64,000 nucleotides of DNA from Nothobranchius furzeri (Eukaryota > Chordata > Actinopteri > Cyprinodontiformes > Nothobranchiidae): contig NC_091751.1 of the NCBI RefSeq assembly GCF_043380555.1, positions 55,031,956 to 55,095,955 of the forward strand, in the 5' to 3' direction. The notes under the pieces were generated by a model, which saw only the letters and a list, made by a program, of their open reading frames with translations, was not told where the DNA came from and searched no databases. Shown here in pieces: positions 45,885 to 57,582 of the stretch (its first letter is position 1; each line of letters begins with the position of its first letter). Both the position numbers and the translations under genes were made by a program.

Positions 45885-45912
<28 letters not shown>
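45885..45912. repeat. (TG)n microsatellite, short
   Basis: About 14 TG units. Confidence 0.9.
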
Positions 45913-45917
<5 letters not shown>

Positions 45918-47150
45918 CTGTTGGGTCATCTTCTGTTCTATGTAGGTGTTATGTCTGACACTTTTTTTAAGCTTTCCGTGTATTTGGGATTGCAAGGGTA
46001 GGCTAAATCTTAGCCGTAACAGATCAGATGGGGACATGAACTTGAATATTTTTAGATAGGTTTAATTTAGGTAAGCTTTGCCATTTATTTAAAAATAAAA
46101 CAAAGTAATTTCATTGCCAAGTGACATTTAAAATGTTGTAAATGTGCCTTATTATTCCACTAATCAACTGTGATGAGCAGATGCAAGGCAGATGTGCCCT
46201 GCCTCTGGCACAGCTCCTGCTCAAGGTTTTTCTTGGAATTCCTGAAAACTTTGCTACAGTCTTCCATCTGTCTGTTTTCCAGTCTCTCCTGTTGTTTAGA
46301 GCAATCTGTTTATGAGCCTGCAAGGGAATACAGAAAACTGAAGCTGGGGAAGGAAAACAACAGCACTCTGAGGCCAGAGGAGTTTTGATTAATTACTAAA
46401 CCATATGTATTCATGAGATTGGGGGTTTTTCTCATCGACTCTGTTCTGAACTGAGCCTGACTCCTAGAACTGGCTCTAGGCCACTGTGGAGAGCTTTTAG
46501 TGCTAACACAAGAGGTAATTTGCTGAATATAGAACCATTGCAGGTGGACTCCCCACCAGCTCTGCTCTCTGGCTCAGAACGAGACTACAGAGGACAAACA
46601 AGGAAGGCATATGGTAGCCTATGATTAAAAGTGGAAAGAGCCATGCACATGCCCAAAAGAGCGAGTAAACGAGAGTCCGCTCATCTGCGGACACATGCAT
46701 TTGCACAAATAAGTTAAATTCAAACTTATCCAGTAGAGCCGTACCTTTGCCGACTTTGCTTCATTCAGTTTGAACACAGTTGATTGGTTAACAAGTCGAT
46801 TTTGTTTCCTGTTAGAAACATTTTATATTGGGATAAGTATGGTCCTTGTTGGAAAATGTGAAATATGTTTATTTCCAATCCAGCAACCATGCAACAAAAT
46901 ATTTGTTGTGAGGTTTTATTTATTCAACATAATAGCCTTCATATAGAATGGTGGCACTCAATAATAACTACACCCTACTTAGCCTTAACTACTCATGGGC
47001 AAATATGTAATTAACTAATGTAATCTAATGTAAATTAACAAGGACTTAGACTAAATAAGCAATTAACTAATACGTTAATTATTGCTTTTCTTCTAATGTT
47101 AATCACCTGTAAAAACTGGTAACACATTTCTATTCACATGACCAATACAT
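45913..47150. other. no gene recognised
   Basis: Single-copy appearance. TTAACTAAT-type AT-rich phrases recur between 46,990 and 47,090. Confidence 0.4.
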
Positions 47151-47351
47151 TGAATACTCATTCACTGCCAATGATGACAAAAGTCGTCATTTGCATTTTT
47201 TTTACTGTGTGGGCATCAGAACGAGCCCCCGCACCGTGACAACAAACATCTCAGCTCTAAAGCCGATCTTCATCCATATACGTCACACGTCACGTGATCA
47301 GGAAGCAGAAAATCCATGTGTTAGGAGATCCTTTTGGGCCGCCGCTGTAAA

Positions 47352-48551
47352 CAGTGTTGGGAAAGTTACTTCTAAATTGTAATGCATTATTTATTATTTG
47401 TTACCCTCATTTTAAAGTAATTCATTACATTACAATGTTACGGATTTTAAAATGTAAGGCATTACACTACTTGTGTATTACTTTAAGTTACTTTCACCAA
47501 AACAACTTCAGTATGAATCTGGTAATGTGACGCTCAGTGAGCTCATGACATATATGTGGAAAGTGATGTGGTGTCTGAGCTAGAATTGCTGTTAAAACAG
47601 TCAGCTATAGTAACAGTGCTTTAAAATGATTGTTTATTAAATAAAAGCAACAACAATCTGTACTCTCAGCACGCTGCCATCTTATAGGGCCATCTGAGCA
47701 GGGAGTGAGGTGATGGGGGCTCCAAGCCTATATTTGCCTTGGTCCCCAAATGCCTTGATACGGCCCTGGATGTGGGACTGACTTCTGGGGTGATCTGATT
47801 CTATCACATGTATAAATATTAAATGCTTATATATTATTGCTTTTCACTGGTAAAAATGTGTATTGGGGATAAATCTACCTACTTTTTTTCTTTTCAAGCA
47901 CCTTGTTTTGTTTTCTTGATTTTATTTGAATAATTTCCGGCCCTTTCTCTCTCTAACCTTCCTGCATGTTGCATGTTTTCTCTGTCTTCCAGAAAAACTG
48001 TAAACTAGATTTCCTACTTTCTAACTAATCAGCCAAAGGGATCTACCGAATGCAAAAACAGCTTAATATGCGCTGCGCTCCAGCAGCAATGAGTTGAAAT
48101 CACCAGCGCACAGATTATGAACTCAGCTGAAAAGTACATGAAGTACCAGAGAATATGGGCTGATATAAACGATCGCAAACAAATTACTTTGTTTTGGTGG
48201 AGCGATTTTGTGAATATAACAGCGGCCGCGCGCAGGACGCAGCTGGAGTATTTGAGCCATTGCCGCTGCGTCCTCTCTGCTCATAGAATGCCCACAAAGC
48301 TGAGTCCATAATTGACGTCATGAATGTGGATACTGGATCTTTATTTTGTGATTCCCCTAATTTTAATTTTTAAGAAACTCACATCTTGATTCTGGGTTTA
48401 AAGATGCATTGTAATTACCGCGTTACTGACGATTGTACCGAGTAAATATTACTATTTTCTTTCCCTGTAATGCCTTACATTACCACATTACAGCAAAAAG
48501 CAATGCATTACAGTAATTAATTACTTTTGTACCGCGTTACTCCCAACACTG
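47352..48551. mobile_element. 1200-bp hAT inserted in TTAA copy B
   Basis: The TIR is CAGTGTTGGG at the left and CCCAACACTG at the right, with a perfect 8-bp TSD GCTGTAAA (47344-47351 and 48552-48559). Subterminal runs such as AAAGTTACTT and TAATTACTTTTGTACCGCGT are typical of this very common fish hAT group. No transposase remains; ORF 48117-48311 has no domain. Confidence 0.93.
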
Positions 48552-48671
48552 GCTGTAAAAAAAGTGAGGCGCGAACCGGGAAGGTTTCTGCCGATCTCAA
48601 TTCAACAACGGATTATGAAAGAATGGATAAAGCTCGAAACGCGCAGATTCTTTCTGATGTAAGAGGGGAGT

Positions 48672-49249
48672 TGTCACGTTGAGAGCAGGAGGTTTGGAGG
48701 TTTGGTTTTGGAAATCCAGAACACACAGGCAGGAGCGGTTGAAAAAGTAAAATCCTTTATTTAGGAAGAGAACCAAAAATCCAAGGGGCAAAAGCCAAAA
48801 CCTAATAACTAAACTCAGACCCAAAAACCAAAAGCTCACCTTCTGAGCAGAGACCTAAATACTGGAGACTGGAGACTGGAGACTGGAGACAAAACAACGC
48901 TGACCAAGACAATGAACCAACAACCACAGAGTGACAAGACAAGGCTTATGAACACAGAGGGAGGTAATCAGGTGACAGGTGTGAGCTGAGGAGAAACTGG
49001 TGGAATCAATTAACTAAATGGGCAGGGAAAGAGCTTGGCAGGAGGGCAGATAAACATTAACCTATAAAACATGGATCTAACTAAACCTAAAAGACAGAGG
49101 GCAAATATAAACCACTAATAACCAGATGGGTGAGGAGGACTAATATGAAGACAACTAGGAAAACCAGGGAGTGACTAGGAGGACACAAGAGGAGAGCCTG
49201 GAGTGAAAACAGGAAGGGGCTGGGGAACAAAGGGACACAGAACATGACA
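48672..49249 (-). mobile_element. solo LTR (578 bp) in TTAA copy B
   Basis: TGTCACGTT...AACATGACA gives TG...CA ends, flanked by GGAGT (48667-48671) and TGAGT (49250-49254), a 5-bp TSD with one change. AAATCCTTTATTTAGG holds an antisense AATAAA, so the LTR is in minus orientation. A 7-bp tandem (CTGGAGA)n lies at about 48,861. No internal retroviral or gypsy coding sequence is present, as expected after LTR-LTR recombination. Family assignment is not possible from sight. Confidence 0.78.
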
Positions 49250-49455
49250 TGAGTCTCCGCTTTGTTTTGGTTATTTTGGCGTCGACATCATCCTAGCGCG
49301 CAACGTTCAGTGACTCTTAAAAAAACAGTAAAACGTAAGAAACGCTGGCAGCGAAGGGCTTTACCGATCAGGAAATGGCTGGCAGTGAATGAGTTAAGTA
49401 ATGTTTTACTTTTGATGACTAGTCTTATGTGAAATATGTTTACTTAATGCTTACT

Positions 49456-49789
49456 GGGGCGGCAGTAGCTCAACAGGTTGAGCGGGATGTCCAGTAGTCG
49501 GAAGGTTGCAGGTTTGATCCCGGCTCCAGACAGACAATTCTGCTGTTGTGTCCTTGGGCAAGACACTTAACCCACCTTGCCTGCTGGTGGTGGTCGGAGG
49601 AACCGGTGGCACCTATGCTCGGCAGCCTCGCCTCTGTCAATGCACCCTAGGGCAGCTGTGGCTACATCGTAGCTCATCACCACCAGTGTGTGAATGGATG
49701 AATGATACACTGTAGTGTAAAACACTTTGGAGTCCTTACTCTGAGAGGTGCTATACAAGTGCGGGTCATTTATCATTTATCATTTATTC
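49456..49789 (+). mobile_element. tRNA-derived SINE, full length
   Basis: Head: box A TAGCTCAACAGGTTGAG (49,466) and box B GGTTTGATCCC (49,511) form a Pol III promoter. Body: TTGGGCAAGACACTTAACCC and GGGCAGCTGTGGCTACATCG. The 3' end GAGAGGTGCTATACAAGTGC + GGGTCATTTATCATTT resembles L2 LINE tails, suggesting L2 machinery for retroposition (inference). TACTTAAT occurs on both sides (49,441 and about 49,791) and may belong to the TSD. Confidence 0.85.
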
Positions 49790-49827
49790 ATACTTAATAA
49801 ACCATAGTAACACTGATCGTTTATATG

Positions 49828-49957
<130 letters not shown>

Positions 49958-49959
49958 CA

Positions 49960-50888
49960 ATCAGCATACACTGTTTTCATCAGTGCTAATAACTGTAGAC
50001 AGACCTAACTTCTAGGCAGCAATAAAACAATATAATGATCATTCTTTTGTTGTAAAAAGAACTATAAACTACTGTCAGAATCCTGTGATGTAAACAATAT
50101 AATCATTCCTTACTTTATCTTCAAAGCCAGTAGCTTTCCATTGTTCTTATTTTTCACCAGCAGTTCTACCTCTGGATCTTCGGTGACAAACACAAAGACT
50201 TGAGACTAACAGGTGTGATTTTGTAAGACTTCTGCATACTCGCTCTGTGCAGTGACCGATGGTGTTCCGGTCCACCCCTTAGTGCTTAAATGCTGTAGAA
50301 TTTGTAAAAACGTGTAGTTTTGGTTATTCATCAGCATACTATAAATTAATAACAATTAATAATAATTAAATCACAATTTAAATGTGAAGTATGTAATTGA
50401 AATAAAAAGCACTAATTTTTGAATCCCTGTTTCATTTTGTGCTTTAGAAAGAAAGAAACATTTTAAATATAAAACTCACATCCTTTCCGTATCATTTTCT
50501 GTGTGACCTACCTCAGTGTGTGTGTTCAATATGAGTCAGAGATCCAAGAAGTCCAACTATTACATGTAATAGCAGCTAAACTGTCTACACTTACTGAGCT
50601 CTTTACATCAGATTCACCTGAACTGCTGAGTGCAGCTGGCATCATGAAGTGAGGTTTGTGTGCTCGGGTATGCTGGTCTTTTTTTAAGATTTCAAGGTGA
50701 AATAAGAAACATTTACGTTGTGCCTCACCTGTTTTACGTTGAGATCTCTGACAATGGATGATGTAAAGTCAGTTTAAAGCTACAATCTGGAGTATTTTTT
50801 ATCCAATGTCACTATTTTGTGGCTGACAAAAGATGTTTGCACTCTCAAATTTATGGCCTCTCATTCATATAAAGCGCTCTTGATTCCT
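49960..50888. other. no gene recognised
   Basis: AT-rich sequence with no ORF of note. Confidence 0.4.
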
Positions 50889-51058
50889 AAATGGCCTGTA
50901 TTTGTATAGCACTTTCTTAGGGTTCTACAACCCCCCAAGGCGCTTCACAACACAAATCAATCAGTCACCCATTCACTCACACATTCACACGCTGGTGGGG
51001 ATAAGCTACATTGTAGCCACAGCTGCCCTGGGATGCACTGACAGAGGTGAGGTATTCC
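50889..51058 (-). mobile_element. tRNA-derived SINE, antisense, lacking its tRNA head
   Basis: GTTCTACAACCCCCCAAGGC, CACACGCTGGTGGGGATAAG and TAGCCACAGCTGCCCTGGGA are the reverse complement of the SINE body and tail. The copy is 5'-truncated before the Pol III boxes. Confidence 0.8.
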
Positions 51059-51160
51059 TGGACACGCCCCTGGCAATCTGCAGATTAGAAGTGGACTTCA
51101 ATATCTCGTTTGCTTTGAGTGTTGTTTACCATGTTGATTTACACTTATGACACTATCAGA

Positions 51161-52284
51161 TAGAGTGACCAGATCCCAACATGCCAAATGTGGGACAGAG
51201 ACTACTCATTGTGGGACAACGTGAAGTTTCAATGTAATGAGAAAACAAACAAACAAACAAACAAAGCGTATATTCTGCCTTTTAGCCCTAACATCACTGT
51301 TACATGTACATATAGTTATCATCATATATTTCTTGTATATATTTTATTTGAATTCAGCATGAAGAAGCATGCAGCAAAAGCTTTTCTATTTCACAGTTCT
51401 TCTCAAGTTACCACAACATAACCCAGGCTCTTTGGGCCTTCTGCAGTGGCTCTGATCATTTTAATAATACAGATAGGCCCACAATAATAAAAAAAATGCA
51501 GGTTTAAGCAGCTTTTCAGAGTTTTCATTGAGTGTTTTCCACAACAGAATGGCAGTAAAAGTACCAGTAATATTTTTAGATCTATTTATGTTTGTTTAGA
51601 ATTTATTTTCCACAAAAATCAGCATCTCATTGTAAAATATCCATATTGTATTACTATTTATTTCATAATTCAGAAACAAAACATTTTTTTAAACATGAAA
51701 ACAAATCTTTTCTAATTTTAGGTGAGAGAATAAACATCAGATTCTGATCTCTAAAAAATTCAGATCTAATCTAATAATAGTTTCTTAGAGTAACTTTTTG
51801 CCTCAAATTTCTGAGAATAAGTGATCAAAGCTTCCATTTATCCTCTCATTATTCCTTCACTGTGCTTTAGAGGCTCAGCATGTACGCAGGTATCTGAAAC
51901 CGCAGCACCTTGTCTGTGTTAGAACCTCCACTGTGTTTATCATGGACCTGTCTAATTACTGGAAAACCTGCTTTAGACCTCTTCATATCAGACTCCGTGC
52001 CGTGACATGATGACTCAGAAACAACAAAGACTCTGTCGAGTATCTCTGAACACGTTTAATTCACGAGTTAGCAGCATTTTCTCCTCCGTGCTCAGTCACG
52101 CTTGTTTTGGTGGTTCGGGTGCGCTCCACACACGCTCCGGATCTGCGTTAAAGTCCCGTCTCCGTTTGATTGACAGCAACAGGCAGATTTCTCCACAGTT
52201 TCTTTGATAAGATTGAAACTCGAAACGGGAAACTGTCAATAATGCGGGACTGTCCCGCGCAAAGCGGGGCATCTGGTCACCCTA
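51161..52284. mobile_element. hAT element, 1124 bp
   Basis: It begins TAGAGTGACCAGATCCCAAC and ends GGGGCATCTGGTCACCCTA. CGGGACTGTCCCGCGCAAAG near the right end is the usual neighbour of this terminus. The flanks CTATCAGA (51153-51160) and GTGTCAGA (52285-52292) agree at 6 of 8. No transposase is present. A (AAAC)n run lies at 51,242. Confidence 0.85.
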
Positions 52285-52292
52285 GTGTCAGA

Positions 52293-53865
52293 GAGCATTT
52301 TGACACTAAACTTCAATTTCTGTGTAAGTTTCTTTTCAAGCGTATAAAGCATTACTAGATTCAAAAGGCTGACTCTATCCCTGTTCTGTCAAGCATTAGT
52401 TAATCACTTTCAAATGTTTTGTAACTCAATTTTCCCAGGACTTTAAACAAAAATGTGCTATGTGATTTCAACTACAAATTCAGTGTGAAGGCACATTGGC
52501 CCTGCCATCAACCAGCAGCATGCTGCTTTTATCCTGCCAGGTGCGTGTCTCTGCCTGTGCTTTGACTTGTCGCTGCTAGAGCTTGAGCCCCATTCATCAG
52601 GGTTTCATTAAACCCCAAATTGCCTTTTCACTTAAAGCTTTCCTACTGTCAGCCTAACAAGTCTCACATCCCTCCTGTTCAGTTTCTGGGCTGGGCCACA
52701 ATGTAAGCAGCAGTTTATGAATTTGCAACCGAAATTTCTCTTAGCTGAGAATAGGCTTTCTAAAGAGTGCATTACCCACTCTGGGATCTCTCTGAATGGA
52801 ACTTTGGAAGCAAAGGAGCAGGGAAGTCACACCTAGGCGCACAGGGTTGGGAGATGAATAAAAGAAGCACAGGGCAGTTAAAAAGGAACTCTCTAACGGC
52901 CTTTTCCTGTTTCACTTGTGTTTGGCGCTATCTTTCTATTCTTTGTCATCCGAGCACACAATGAGGTACAAAGCTGCTCCATCTGCTCAGTCCCTATGGC
53001 CCTCCGCCCCTTTAACGTCTCCTCTTTGCACTGTATTATGTCAAGTAAACTGAATTTCCACAGCGTGTAATGGAGGTAGGAGGGTTGGAAAGGTTCACAA
53101 GCCTATCACCAGAATGTTCTGTCAGGAAATTTGTCTGCAATGCATTTTACTGCTTATGGTTTAGGTGATGGCCTATAAAACCTTGGTGTTCCCTTTTAAA
53201 ACCCACAAAAACCATACAAATGTTTGGATCCTGTGAAGTTAGATTTATATTTATTGTTATGAAGTTGCTTTCTTCTCTAAGAAAGTTTGGAAACAGGAAA
53301 ATGGCTTCAGGAACAAGTTTGGCTCAATTGGGATTTATAAGAAAGTAAATAAATGTTTATTTTTATCTCAGTGTTTTGATTTATTAACAAAGCATGATGA
53401 TCAAGGTGGGTGACTTCACTGGATGATATGGTTTCTATCAACCTCAGCTAGGGATTGTGTCATTAAAAGCAGCTCCCAGAGTTCTGTGTTGATTGCATTT
53501 GCACAGCAAGTCCTCATCCAAGATGTTTTTCATCACGGTGGAAGCTAAATAATTCAGTAACTGTTATCTTAGCGTTTTACAGGACTGAAACTCTCTTGTA
53601 CTCTCTGTTGATGCTTTCCAAGCAAATATCTTCATGCCAAACTCTATTTCATGGGACAGCATAAAAACTAAATGCTGAGGTCAGATCTTACAAGAAAATG
53701 GAATGTAACAATGTTGATTGACACATTATCAGATCATTTATTGTTTTGTAGTTGTTTTACTCATACCAGTATCACCTGTTGAAAACATCATCTTTAAAGG
53801 CCACATGCTGTTAGCTTTTTAAAGCATTACACACAAATCTATTTACCTTACACTGGCATTAAATT
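52293..53865. other. no gene recognised
   Basis: Apparently single-copy with short ORFs of no known family. Confidence 0.4.
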
Positions 53866-53940
53866 AAAGGCATGCTAGGCAGTTTTGGCTTGCTTTAAGC
53901 GCCCCCTAGTGTCCGTTTAGAAAAAGCAAAACTGAAACGT

Positions 53941-54288
53941 ATCTTCTCACTGTGCGATCATATGTTTAACACCTTAATCTAACAGCTGAAGTGTCTCCTA
54001 AGCCTTCATTAGTTTCTACAGGAGCGGTTCATCACTAAATCAAACAAAGCAGCTGATCTTCTCGCTGTGCGATCATATGTTTAACACCTTAATCTAACAG
54101 CTGAAGTGTCTCCTAAGCCTTCATTAGTTTCTACAGGAACGGTTCATCACTAAATCAAACAAAGCAGCTGATCTTCTCGCTGTGCGATCATATGTTTAAC
54201 ACCTTAATCTAACAGCTGAAGTGTCTCCTAAGCCTTCATTACTTTCTACAGGAGCAGTTCATCACTAAATCAAACAAATCAGCTGATC
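53941..54288. repeat. 115-bp tandem repeat, three units
   Basis: Units start at 53,941, 54,056 and 54,171 (TGTGCGATCATATGTTTAAC recurs at 53,951, 54,066 and 54,181). They differ by only a few bases, e.g. GGAGCGG/GGAACGG/GGAGCAG. The flanks GGCATGCTAGGCAG (53,870) and CAGGCATGCCAGC (54,332) suggest the array sits inside a repeat whose ends I cannot fix. Confidence 0.92.
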
Positions 54289-54339
54289 TAAAGCATGCAG
54301 GAAATGTGCTGGAAACAGACTGCAGCACCAGGCATGCCA

Positions 54340-57062
54340 GCTTTATTTTTTCCAAGTCCGACAGTTGGCAGTTCACCACAGTATATGGCTGCAGACCCGG
54401 AGACCACAGATTCAGACCAACTGCAGATTCAGACTTCTACCCTTTTTGAAACAACCTCTAACTGATGGATGTGTATTGCTCCAGGTTAGGACAAGATTTA
54501 GGACCAGATTAAATTTAGTTTAGAAATTTAGGTAGAAAGCACACTCTAGTTTCATCACACAAATAGTTAAACTAATACTGTGCTCCATGTTTAATATTCG
54601 CTCGCCGCTCGTGATCCATCTGGTATTGACATGAAACCAGGGGGAGGCGCTGTCCTAAAAACAGTTGAAGCTTGAATCTGCAGTTGGCCTGAATATGCGG
54701 TCTCCGGGTCTGCAAAGATACCCTTCTTGCTCGCCACTCTGAAGTTGCAAGTGTAATATTCTGGCCAGGTGGTAGGGATCTGAGTGACTTCTCATTAACC
54801 CTGTAAATGGTCAAGTCAGCGCATACTGGCTCAAAGAAATGATTAAAAATATGAAAATGTTTCATAGAATAGCTTAAACTCAGTTAGATATCAAAGATCA
54901 AGTGTGTCCCTGGCCTCAATCTCCCTGCAATGTGAAGTTTGTCTCACAGCATTTGAATATCTTATTCATTTGTTTCCCCATCACTTAAGAGTGACAAGCA
55001 ATCTGCTTGACCTAAATGAGCGGTGTGAGAATGCAAACCAGTAATAGAGTCTTCTAAGTGCATTCTATTGATTACAGTAAGAGGCATTTACCATTGATTT
55101 GTGCTGCAAAGAATACTCAACGTCTCATGATTTTGCTTACTATTTTGTTCTAATGCTGTACACAAGGGTCAAATCTATCAGTTGAGCCACAAATCCCTAA
55201 TAAAGTCTTTGTGGAAACCTTTGCACTTTTAATAAAATTAGAAAAAAAATGTCAAGTTTGTTTAGTTTCTGAGGTTTTGGCATTTTTTAAATGCTTGATT
55301 CTCTTTAAAGCACTGGAGTGCCAGTGGCTGTATTGTTGCATAACATACTCATTACATTCACTATGAAATATGACCTTTTCATCTGGTAAATGTAACACAG
55401 ACCACAGGGGAGAGTAGCGAAAACAGGATTGGACATGGTACACTGGCAAGAAATTCATGAAAGCAAAGTCAAACAAAAGTGAGAAGGTCATTTTTTTTAC
55501 GTAGGATTTATCACCAACCAAATTACACACTTCACGTATTTATTTTTGTTTTTCTTCAATTTCACACTAGCCAGCCTGCATGCACATTTTCATGCAGCAG
55601 CACACGAAACACACACTCCAAATCCTCCACCCCTTCCTCACATCCTGCTGGGAGAGGTCAGGTCCTGAGCTGTGCGGTGCAGTGGGCCTGTTTTCTCTCT
55701 TGCCTGGCACCCTGCCCACGTCAACAGTCCCTTTCTTCAAAAGCCACTAATGCAGGGTCCGGTGCTGACAGTGTTCTGACAATGAGTTACTATCTGCCAG
55801 GCATGGCCCCTCTCTTACTGCCGGTCCCACAGAAAAAAACTGATCTGTGGCGAGAGCAAAGGTTAATCCAGCAGCGAGGCTCGGCTGTGTGACTGCCTCC
55901 ACAACCATGTGTGACTGAGAATAGGCTGAGAGGAATTAACACCACTGCCTCAGGGAGTGTTGACAGAAGTGTGTGCGTGTGTGTGTGTGTGTTTGCATCT
56001 GCTGATGATAGGGTGAGGAAGGGGCAGAAGACGATGTTTGAGGAGGAGGTTTTGTCTTCACAATCCATTATCTTGCAGGGAGGAATCTCTCAGGATAAAG
56101 GTTGCTCCGTGCCATTTAAAAGACGTAAGACAAATACCAGCAGACCGTATAAATATTGCGGTCCGATTATGAATGCTGTCTCCCTTTTATCTGCCGTATC
56201 AAATGCTTTGTCAGCCTGTCTCACTCTTCTCTGTTTTAACTTAACTGGCTTTCTTCAGCAAAGGCTTGTAGCTTCCTGTGGAATGGGCTCTCAAACAGGT
56301 CCCCCCAAGACTGCTCCAGCTGTTTCTAGTCCAAACAGTTTTGTTCTCTAAGCCCCTGTTGCCACATGAAATCCCGGTGTCCATTGGCAACACATTTTTT
56401 GGAGATTAACTTTGTCGGTTTATACTAAATCCTGTGGGGATTACTGTATTTTAACTGGCAAGATTATGGTCTTTAGTTGAGGTCAACCAAGATGGGTTTC
56501 TCTATAGCTGATGCTGATACAGATCTCAGGGCAAACCAGGGCAGCCAGTGACCGAGTGCCTATTGCTTCTTTGGCTTTTTTTCCCATAAAATCTTCATGC
56601 TAACACAAGTGCTTAATATTTTCTTCTTTAAGTGTTTGAACAAGTACCCAACTTTGATTTGACTGTTGGTGAAAAGACTGAGAAAAGTACTACTGGAAAA
56701 CCTTCTACACTGAGTTAGTAAGCACAACACTTTTATGTGATGTTTTCACACGGCCATGCTACTTGGACAAAATGGCGTAGTCGTGAACAAGTTGCGACAG
56801 TTCAATAATTGTTACGCAATATTTCTTTTTACAAAACAATCATCTAAGTATGGTTTAATTTATTTGCATTTTGCAAAACATAATCTCACATTTCTTGCGT
56901 GTGTGACCCTCAGAAACCAAACATGAACTTGAGAAGGGTTCAAAACAAGTTCTAGAAGCATGAAGACTGTTTCAAGATAAAGTCAAAAGTCACTATCTGT
57001 CCATTAGGTACGTCATTTGCAGAAGAAAGTGCCAGGACAAACGCAATAAAAGCAAAAACCAA
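54340..57062. other. no gene recognised
   Basis: Mostly single-copy. Sequence between about 55,560 and 56,350 is GC-balanced, with longer ORFs on both strands (137 aa, 146 aa) but no domain, splice pattern or codon signal I would defend. A short (TG)n lies at 55,969-55,992. Confidence 0.4.
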
Positions 57063-57080
57063 CACACACACACACACACA
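57063..57080. repeat. short (CA)n
   Basis: About nine CA units, then CGCCCACACACG. Confidence 0.85.
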
Positions 57081-57219
57081 CGCCCACACACGTGCAATCA
57101 ATTAAAAGTCCAATACACAGCCACCTGGTCCGGTTTGGCATTTAACAGGAGAATTAAGGGGAAGCTGGAGGAAGCCCTTTTTGTTTTCAGTGGGAGCGGC
57201 CTGAACCCATGACCTGATG

Positions 57220-57473
57220 GTAACATGGTGTAGTAGGAATGGAAAGCATGTGAGGAGCATGTGAGGAGTCAGTACTCCTGCACCAGGACACCAGCCGTCC
57301 GACCTCCACTCTCTAGGTAGACTCATCCCCTTCAGAGACGAGACTAATGGCGGCGGTGTCGTCTGTAAACTTGATTAGCTTGACAGACTCGTTGGACTCG
57401 TGTTTGAGGTGCAGCTGTTGGTGTATAGGGAGAAGAGCAGAGAGGGGAGAACACAGCCCTGGCTTAGGCTTGA
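57220..57473 (-). mobile_element. LINE reverse transcriptase fragment (Rex1-like), antisense
   Basis: The minus strand reads QGCVLSPLCSSPYTNSCT-like residues at the high end, then KLIKFTDDTAAISLVSEGDE (FADD changed to FTDD) and, after a frameshift, LVSWCRSTDSSHAPHML. It is truncated at the same PQG-CVLSP region as the copy at 29,838. The altered catalytic motif and frameshift make it a fossil. Confidence 0.75.
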
Positions 57474-57562
57474 ATGTCCTACTCTTGTTATAGTCACGCT
57501 GATAACATCACACTTCTGTGGTCTTTTTCCCTAAATGCAAAAATATTGATGATCAAAAAATG

Positions 57563-57581
57563 CCCCCCCCCCCCCCCCCCC
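57563..57581. repeat. poly-C tract
   Basis: C19 followed by an A-rich run. Confidence 0.9.
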
Positions 57582-57582
57582 A

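Larger units (their letters stand above)
47157..49393. mobile_element. TTAA-type element, copy B, carrying a hAT and a solo LTR
   Basis: It begins CTCATTCACTGCCAATGATG and ends GGCTGGCAGTGAATGAG. TTAA follows at 49394-49397; the left flank is AATA (47153-47156), a decayed TTAA. The element proper is only about 450 bp: 47,157-47,351, 48,552-48,671 and 49,250-49,393. Each piece aligns with copy A. Confidence 0.82.

Noticed and set aside
55479..56351. Possible host coding region (137- and 146-aa ORFs)
   Set aside because: No domain or consistent exon structure; the GC-balanced composition alone explains the longer ORFs.
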